A DNA stretch of 64,000 nucleotides from Rhizophagus clarus (Eukaryota; Glomeromycota; Glomeromycetes; Glomerales; Glomeraceae). The notes below the pieces were generated by a model. The model was not told the origin of the DNA and did not search any database. It worked only from the letters and a program-made list of their open reading frames with translations. Below are positions 56,439 through 64,000 of this stretch, one piece after another (the first letter of the stretch is position 1; the number at the start of each line of letters is the position of its first letter). The stretch is taken from the NCBI GenBank assembly GCA_015698045.1, contig BLAL01000156.1, positions 1,302,001-1,366,000 of the forward strand, read 5' to 3'. The position numbers and the translations under genes were made by a program.

Positions 56439-59400
56439 AGATGATCACATTCGCTTAATTGAATTACTTATTCAATTAAGTAATTCATCCTGTCTTGTTT
56501 TTTTTTGAACGAGTTTATAATTAAAAAATTACGTCCTCAATTTTTTGACGTAATTCAAGATATACATTTAAAAAAAAGCAACACTTATTTACAAGTATTT
56601 ACTTGAAAATTTGAAAACTTGCGAATTTTTTTGCAATGTTCAATTAAAAAGGAATAAGTAACAAATATTAGATAGTTAGTCATATAATTTCCATAATGGT
56701 ACATTTTTATATGCTTAATATTTAAATGTTGTACTGTACTTGTTTATATAATTTTCATAATGATGCATTTTTATATGATTAATATTTAAATGTTATATGA
56801 TTACCTTCACTTCTCTATCTTTTAATATAGGAAAGGCATAATATATGTAGTATTCGTTTTCTTCTTTTTTTGATTTGGTCAACAACACTTTTTATATAAG
56901 CTATTAAAATTTATGTATGGTGAAATACAAACTTTTTTAGAAACAAATATTTTAATTTAGAATATTAAATTTTTATCGGTAGCTCAGTTTATTTTTTTTT
57001 TTTTTAACTTGTGTATCATTTATTGATAACGTTTATTTTTGACATCATAAGTATCTGAGGACCCCGAAATATATATATGAGGGTCAGATGACTTTTGAAT
57101 TTTTTACTAAATGCTGTACGAGAGGTATTCTATAAGGTCAGTGCGCAAAATTAGCACACGACATCAGAAAACTGAAGAAAATAAGCAAACTAAATATTTT
57201 GACCTCTGATTTGAATAAAGATACAAATAGTGCTAAAAATTTCATTTATTACAAATATATATTATATGAATTTAAATTTTTTATGCTGTTAATTATATAA
57301 TGAAAAGATTTTCTATATTATATATGTTCTGTCAAAATTGTACTAAAAATACGCAACTTAAAACCAGACATTAAAAAAAATACGTTAAAAATACGCAACC
57401 AAATATCGCTAAAAAACACTCATGTTTTACGCAAATTGCCTCCAAAAGATATTTCAATGATGGCTATGCAATAGATCCTGGTATCCGATATTAAAATTTA
57501 TTATTTATATTAACCCTTTTTTATTTATAACATTCTGTATTTCTGTTTAAAAAGTATATGTAGTATTTGACCTTTTTCTTTGTTTCTTATGTATATTTGA
57601 TGTTTTTTTCTTGCATCAATATTCCAAAAATCCATATACATATTGTAATTGATCTTGTCTATATTTAATGCTGGCCAAATTTATGATATTGGCCAAGATT
57701 ACTATAATATCACGTGAAATAATTTATACATGAAATTGTGTAAATAATTTCGGCCAGAATTATGATGTAATGTCATTTAATGTTAAATGACCCAAAGGAC
57801 ACGTAAACAAGTCAATTGTTTGAGTCACTAGCAAACGTTTCATCTAAAAGTTGTCATAACCTGAAAACATCAATTTCTTCAATTAAATTTACGTCCGGAT
57901 TTCACAGTCAGGTCAATTTGAAAAGAAAATCCCTCAAACTAAAGGTTGGTGGCCGTTAGTAATATTTACGGCATTTCAGATTACCAACTTTACCGGGATA
58001 TTTTTCTAACGTATATTGCAACCCTAATTTCGTCAAAAATTACGAAAATGTCATAAAAGTTTTAATACGAAATGATTTTGCGTGATGATGATTAATTTAT
58101 AATGAAAATCACGTTAACTTTACCAGCAAAAATTTAACTCTGATCAAAATTATACTAGAAGAAATGAGTAAATATAAAAACTAATTCCGACGTTTTTGTT
58201 GTAAGGCAGATAATTTTGATTTTGAATCGGGCTCCTATTAAAATCATATCGATTTAATTAAATTTTCAAAAAAATTGTGGAAATCCCCTCATTTCTATAG
58301 TTAAGCGACTAGTATTGCAGATTAGTATTCATCAAATATTACACTCATTTCGAACATTATACCCATTACGGCTTAAACTTACAACTGCACAGCAATACGT
58401 TGCAACCTTTACAATCTATTACAGTTATTATGACAGCCAATACTGTTTATAACAAATTAACCATAAATCGCCTTTATGTAAGGGATATAAAATTTGAAAT
58501 TAATCTCGATAAAAGATTAGTTAAAGAAAAAATTCTAAAGTCTATCAATTTTATTTATATAAGATTCGTTAAATAAGGTGATTGTACATATTAAGTAAAG
58601 GAAAAATTAATGGTGAAAGGAAAAGTAATGGTGAAAGAGAAAATGATAATGAAAGAAAGGAAAAAAATAATGAAGTACGAGAATATGGACAGAGAAAACT
58701 GAAGAATAAGCAGGACATCAATAGTAATTATTTTATGATTATATTTTACTTACGTTTTTATGAAATAAATTATCAGAGATTGACTAAAAAAAAATGAAAT
58801 ATTATCTTTTCTTTCAACTTAAATAAAATCCTTTTCCTCATCTGACACTGAAACTTTCTCAAGTTGGTAAATACTATCAGAATTTTGCTATCCCTAATAA
58901 GTGTTCTATCATTCCATCAATGCAACATTCCACCGGCAACCTTTTCATTATGAAATCCTCGATGTTCAAAAGCAATAGAAAATTGGTTCCAGATATAAAT
59001 TCAAATAGCACATTCTCGTTAGAATAACTATCTACGAACAGTTGTGAGAGATCCTAATCAATCAGTCATAGAGATAGTGTATCATGCTTAATATTTAAGT
59101 CTCTATCTATGAAATTGCATAATGCATTATTGATGCGATTTGCTATGTCACTTCAACGTTCTGTTTCTCTTGTATCAATAAAGTCCTTTAATCGAGAGCT
59201 TTTAACTCCTCATTAGTGACTACAGAAAGTTTTCGGAGAAGTGTCTAATCGACTAGACTTGAGACCATGAGCATGTCTTCGAATGGCTGAACAAGTTCAT
59301 TACAAATTTGTCAGTCTGATCAAAAAGACTGTTTTTTTAATGAAATGCTAACTAGTACTGTATAGTACATCAAATAAAGAATATGCACGTCTAAATCTGT

Positions 59401-60270
59401 GACGGGTTACGCCGAAATGTCACATTATCTGCCTGACCGTACGAACGGCATCATCAGCCAATTTGAAGATATTAAAGAAGTAGGTGAAAGTTCAGATAAA
59501 ATATATTTAGCTACATGGAATATGGACCATTAGTCAGTTGTTCATCGTTTAACGCGATAAAACGCTTTTCTCTTTACTTCTTTCTTCCCATTTTCATGTT
59601 ATAAAAAAAATATATTTTAACATTTTAAAAGTTTTTGTTATTTGATAAAGCTAGATATTTTTCACCGGCAGTAGAACTTCAGGCGTAAAAGATTATTATA
59701 AAATTATAAATAATTCATAAGCAAATTCATAACAAACGCGTTATATAGAGATTTCTCAGCATAATTTCAATCAATAGTCCCAAAAATTCGAAAAAATCTA
59801 GCATTTGATCATATTAAACAGGCGAAAATTGCTTAAGGAAAGAGGATACTTGCTGTAATTAATTTGTATTTATGTATATTGATTTTTTCATAGAACTAAC
59901 TAATTTTTTTTTTTCGTAATAATACTAAGACACGTTTTTAATAAAAATTCATAAATTTTACGTAATATATCTAATAATAATAAAATGCAAAATATTAAAT
60001 ATGTTTTATTTTTTATGATAATATTTAATTAAGTATGCAAAATACATATTTTTTATTCTTTTATTTTTAAAAAGCGCAAATAATTTTTCTTAAAACATTA
60101 CTTATGACAGTCAAGCAAATTGACATTTACAGTTGTACTCTAAAGCAATATCATATTCGGCGTAACCTTTGGATGTGCAAAGAATTATGGAACGGTGGAA
60201 ATTTCATATTCGAGAGTACCGGTAAATGGGATTAAATTGAAATTTTTTTTTTTTTCGAAAATAGTTCCTA
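56439..60270. other. intergenic region with dispersed relics
   Basis: No intact gene. 56680-56800 has a ~70 bp direct repeat (ATAATTTCCATAATGGTACA and ATAATTTTCATAATGATGCA, each with TTTTATATG and TTAATATTTAAATGTT). 57085-57240 is the inverse of 3405-3515. 58570-58800 is a purine-rich open frame (GAAAG/AAAGA words) with low-complexity translation. 58840-59330, minus strand, has protein-like fragments (DFIDTRETER, ANRINNALCNFIDRDLNI) broken by many stops, probably a dead gene of unknown family. Confidence 0.45.
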
Positions 60271-60544
60271 AGTAAAATATATGTGGATTAAATCATCAGG
60301 TTCAGAACATTTATTCAAAAAAAAAAAAAAAAAAAAAATTTTAGTTTGTCCCTTTTCTAGCACTCACCCCATGATAAGATACCATCAAACTTCGAATTTT
60401 CTTTATCACTCTCATCCATGCAATTATTATGTAGTAAAAAAATTAGCAAGATCTTTCTTTCTGTTGTTTAAGTTATTTGGTAACAACATGTTATTACTTC
60501 ATCCGTGTTGATATTGGTTGGAATACGATCAAATATCATCTCTT

Positions 60545-60900
60545 CGCTCATGAATTATTCTAGTTTCGTGAATCCGTTATTACGTTTAAAAACGAATATG
60601 GGTGAATATTGGTGCCTAACGATAAAAAAAAAAGGCAGGAAAAGACCTTCTCTACTTCATCTTTTCCATTCTCGTCATTATCATCTAAAAAGCGCAGAAT
60701 AACCAGTATTCATTACGTACCTTTTTATTCGCAGAAATCTTTTGTACACAATTAGAAAGTATTATGAAACTACTGGACATCTGACAATCCCATACTTAAT
60801 CCTTTTTCGTATTTGCTAGTTTTTTCCATTTTTAAAAATTATTTGTACATTGTTTTGTAAATAACTACATTACATAACACTGTACAAAAAAAAAAAAATT
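60545..60900 (+). pseudogene. remnant of an array unit (3' flank only)
   Basis: 60796-60860 reads TAATCCTTTTTCGTATTTGC, TAGTTTTTTCCATTTTTAAA, AATTATTTGTACATTG, TTTTGTAAATAA, an excellent match to the downstream block after C, D and E. 60545-60580 (TCATGAATTATTCTAGTTTC, GTGAATCCGTTA) resembles the part just before it after copy A. No exon 2 C-terminus (QIFNGSNFF) was found nearby. This may be what is left of an eighth copy, or the true 3' flank of F moved away by insertion. Confidence 0.5.
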
Positions 60901-62090
60901 TCCATTAATATATTTTGTGATATTTATCTTCGGAGAAATACAAAGTTTAATAAATAGACCATGCTTCATTCGATTACCTTGCGATAAAGTTTGAAATTTG
61001 AGTTAATCCTTGCCTTAAGTACTTACTGCGCGACAGTTGCAGTTACGTCATTTAAATGACATAATGTGGTACCATTTCATGAATTTTTCAAAAAAAAAAA
61101 CAAAAAAAAAAAAAAAAAAGAAATATTTGTGCAAGAATTTCTTCGTGATGTTGTAATGTTTGATAAAGTTTTTTTTTTTCAAATAAAAATTTGTAACTTC
61201 TTTATGCGTGGGTTGTTTTATTTTTATCTTACCAAATCAAAGTTTTAACTTTTTCAAATAAATGATTAATTAATTAAATAAAACTGGCGCATCTTTTTAA
61301 TATAAAAGCGAATATTTCTAAATCGTGAACGCTTAATAAGATATTAGATGATATGGTAAAAGTAGGAAGCATTATTAATTAATAATAATAAATTTTTTTT
61401 TTTTAGTTTTTATGATGAAGAAAGAAAAATTATTACGTATTATTTTTTTTTTTTTTTACTCGGGCATTCGGGCATAATAATTATTTTTAATATGGTATAC
61501 CCCTTATTTATCTTTAAGTTATAACAGGGCTTTGTTAAGAAACCCGTTTAAAAGAAATTATTATTGTGATACTAGTGATATTAAATTTTTGTTATGCATA
61601 TTGTGATCATCTGATAGTTACGCCCAGAGTGATTTAAAATAATAATAATAAATAGAAAAAATTTTATTGGAGAGAAGATTATTTCATCCATTGTTGTCAC
61701 ATAAAAAAACGAAATTGATAAGAATAATAGTAACAGATAAGGAGAAGAAGGCGAATAAATAATGTAATATTGTATTGACATGAAAAAAAAGTCTGACTTT
61801 TTTTTTCATATGTCTAATATTCAATGTTACATTTTTTATTGCCTGAGTAACAAATATTGAATAAACATAATAACTGTTAGTTACATAAAAAAGGGGGAAG
61901 TAAATTTGGACAATACTAATATAAATATATGTAAAACCGGCTGGTTTTTTTTAAAATGAAAAAAAAAAAATTTTTTTTTATGCACCAATTTTTAAATTTT
62001 TTTTTTTTTTTTTTTAATGTACCAATTAAAAAAATAATGAATTAATTTTTTGAAAAAATAAAGAATTTAGAGTATTTAAAAAAAATTTTT
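60901..62090. other. A+T-rich region with homopolymer runs
   Basis: Long A or T tracts (61089-61119, 61441-61460, 61988-62015) and no supported gene. Confidence 0.45.
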
Positions 62091-62097
62091 TTTTATT

Positions 62098-62200
62098 GTA
62101 TAAACGTTTTATTTTATTTTATAAAAAATTTTATTCTATTTTATAAAAATTTTATTTTATTTTATTTTATTCTATTTTATTTTTTATTTTATTTTGTGTA
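62098..62200. repeat. (ATTTT)n microsatellite
   Basis: TTTTATTTTATTTTATAAAA followed by repeated ATTTTATTCT and ATTTTATTTT units. Low complexity. Confidence 0.85.
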
Positions 62201-62452
62201 TCACTCTTGATAACATTATTTAAAATATTTCTATTTGGAAATGACATCAGATAAAGAGAGAGGATGGGAAAAAGAATGGTTAATTCTCATTCCTCATTCA
62301 GAGATTGAAAAATATAAAATATTAAATATATATTTAAATTTATATATATAAATATATATCAATATGCGATATATATATGTATATTTATTTATATTATTAT
62401 TATATAAGAATGAGATTATAAAAGAATGAATATAAAAAAAAAAAAAAATCGT

Positions 62453-62492
62453 ATATACAGTATATATATACATATATATATACTGTATATAT
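62453..62492. repeat. near-perfect AT palindrome with ACAGTATATA arms
   Basis: TATATACAGTATATATATAC followed directly by ATATATATACTGTATATA, an inverted pair of about 18 bp around the centre at 62472. It could extrude as a cruciform. No gene association is clear, though copy G starts 180 bp downstream. Confidence 0.75.
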
Positions 62493-62673
62493 CTTTTTAC
62501 TGTAAACGATTGAAGAATGAATGCAAAATATAAGTTTCAGTTTAAAAGGATTCATTATAAATAACTCAATAAAATCTCCTCTAACAACGAAAAAATAATT
62601 TTGACAATTTTTTTTCTCTCCTTAATATTATTTTGATTAGTAAAATCAATTATATTTCTACTATCTTTCTTCT

Positions 62674-62844
62674 ATGGATAATTCACTTGTTAGTTCGACT
62701 ACTTCGTCTCAGTCTTATGTATCAGGTTATATTCGTGGACGTAGGAATAGACGAAAACTAAAACGTAGAACATACTCATTTGTACAATTACAATTTCTCG
62801 TATTTACGGATCAAGTTTTTAATGGAACACCTACATTTCGCTAA
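62674..62844 (+). CDS. array copy G: short, most diverged member, single visible exon
   Basis: 57 codons (56 residues) from ATG 62674. It resembles only exon 2 of the others: SSQSYVSGYIRGRRNRRKLK lines up with SSSYFNRIFHKRRIHRQIR, and the end DQVFNGTPTFR with TQIFNGSNFF. The ~10-residue segment between the basic patch and C-terminus is shorter. No MEQ-type exon 1 and no upstream promoter block were found, so either exon 1 is lost and translation starts at this ATG, or exon 1 is too diverged to see. The downstream block (TATGCAAAATCTGATTATAT at 62881, repeated as GAAAATCTGATTATGACAAT near 62920) is well preserved, which confirms membership of the array. Confidence 0.6.
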   Translation: MDNSLVSSTTSSQSYVSGYIRGRRNRRKLKRRTYSFVQLQFLVFTDQVFNGTPTFR

Positions 62845-62878
62845 ATATTTTAATTCTTTCGCCTTTATTTCGAACGAT

Positions 62879-62985
62879 ATTATGCAAAATCTGATTATAT
62901 AAATTGTTGGCATACTATGAAAATCTGATTATGACAATCGTTGTTATTCATTGATAAACTCAATTTCGAAAATTCTTCTGAGAAA
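62879..62985 (+). promoter_or_regulatory. conserved downstream block of array copy G, partly duplicated
   Basis: ATGCAAAATCTGATTATATA and, 40 bp later, TGAAAATCTGATTATGACAA, then TTGATAAACTCAATTTCGAA. In other copies the AAAATCTGATTATG word occurs once. Confidence 0.55.
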
Positions 62986-64000
62986 TACGAACGGTTTATG
63001 ATATTTTTAAATATTTAGTAAATAAATAAATATTTATTTGCTGAATCAGCCCATTTACTGCGCTGGACTTAACATCCATTCATAAAAAATTAAATTTCTC
63101 AATTTGCAAAATTTGAAAAAAAAAATATACTACTACTATTATGACAAACCTTGTCATTTTAACCAACGATAATATTTAATGATTGACTATTAATTAAGTC
63201 GAATAAAATAAAAAGCTTTCTTTTTTTGTCCTTTTTAAAAGAAATTTTCGTGTTCTTTTTATTTATTAACTTGAAGTTCTTTATAATCATAGTTTAAAAT
63301 AGCTTTAATATAGGTCCAGTATTAATTACCTTAATAATAGTTTCATATGAGAAATTTTTTTTAAAAAAAAATATTCGTTAATATAAAAAAAAAATAAACT
63401 CCGAATATTGCTCGAATCAATAGTAAATGTTGTCGGATGTCAAATTTCCGAATTTATACAGTACCATACAGTACCTTAGAATGTCGGTGACAAATTTATG
63501 CATCAGGGTTCAGTGTTCAAAGATTATTGGTAAATTTTATTCTTATTGCATTAACCAAAAAAAGTAAATTTTTTAAAATCCGGTTCGAGGAATAATTTAA
63601 GGGAATTTAAATAAATATAAATAAAATGCTATTCTGTTTTAATAAAAAAAATTTTTTTTTCCCCTTACTTTTTCCTCTTTCTTTACCCGTTGGTTACTGC
63701 GGTTATATTTGTTTTAGTTTCACTTACAAAAAATAAGTATATACCAATATACCGCTATATATATATCGTACCAACTGAAAAAAGAAGAAATTACGACTCT
63801 GTTCTCAGTTTAAAATTCTTTTGATAAAGTGAGAGAAAAACAAACAACAAAAATGAGGCGCATTTAATAAATGTCTTCGATTTTACGCTTTAAAATAACG
63901 TTTGTGTCTATTTATGTTATATCCATTTATTATGAATTATTTGTGAATATTTCACCGCAGTAAAATATTTTTTCTATTTGAGGGAAACTTGGTAAGTTTC
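62986..64000. other. A+T-rich flank to the window end
   Basis: No gene. 63640-63730 (CCCCTTACTTTTTCCTC, GGTTACTGCGGTTATATTTG) recalls the trailing block seen at 52.7 kb (GCGGTTACTGCGGTGACG), so the unit of copy G probably continues past the window. Confidence 0.4.

Noticed and set aside
58582-58797. 71-codon frame rich in Glu, Lys, Arg and Asn
   Set aside because: It comes from a purine-rich GAAAG tract; low-complexity, without start context or relatives.
29221-63590. GGTTCGA words as possible tRNA T-loops (29223, 46350, 63580)
   Set aside because: No matching acceptor stem, D-arm or anticodon arm could be drawn around any of them.

Overview
The window looks like AT-rich fungal nuclear DNA: GT-AG introns of about 85-340 bp, small sparse genes in long A+T-rich intergenic sequence, many short inverted-repeat elements, a Tc1/mariner transposon and a degenerate CCCTAA tract. 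A dispersed short repeat beginning TAGTCCGGAGCGAAGCG and the overall texture remind me of arbuscular mycorrhizal fungi (Glomeromycotina, Rhizophagus-like). That assignment comes from memory of such genomes and was not tested by a search.

Layout. 0.7-2.3 kb: a three-exon FAD-dependent monooxygenase gene. 19.9-21.0 kb: an intronless gene for a phosphatidylserine-decarboxylase-like, pyruvoyl-type enzyme of the PsiD-like group, with a duplicated upstream region. 21.6-25.8 kb: a 4.2 kb Tc1/mariner element with a decayed DD34E transposase between very long inverted arms built of ~335 bp units. Almost everything else belongs to, or has been inserted into, a dispersed tandem array.

The array is the most notable content. 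Seven copies (A-G) of one small gene lie on the + strand at about 4.4, 15.0, 33.3, 41.5, 50.4, 56.0 and 62.7 kb, with a probable 3'-flank remnant at 60.8 kb. Copies A-E have two exons: a variable, charged exon 1 opening MEQ, a phase-2 intron, and an exon 2 encoding a basic KRRxHRQIRR-like patch and the C-terminus QIFNGSNFF. Products are 105-138 residues with no signal peptide or membrane segment. I recognise no known family. Copies also share an upstream promoter-like block and a downstream block, and the surrounding kilobases of several copies are diverged duplicates of each other (clearest for ~27-34, 35-42.5 and 44.5-51 kb). The array therefore grew by duplication of multi-kb units that then diverged, took up transposons and decayed. 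F has a 717 bp inverted-repeat element between promoter block and start codon; C has a short interspersed repeat in its intron; G has lost or changed exon 1.

Other content: several short elements with clear terminal inverted repeats and, in two cases, convincing target-site duplications; a possible decayed multi-microexon gene at 8.4-9.2 kb (minus strand); a decayed glutamine-rich repeat coding region at 42.6-43.2 kb; several minisatellites. No tRNA, rRNA or CRISPR array was recognised. All homology statements are from reading, not from database searches.
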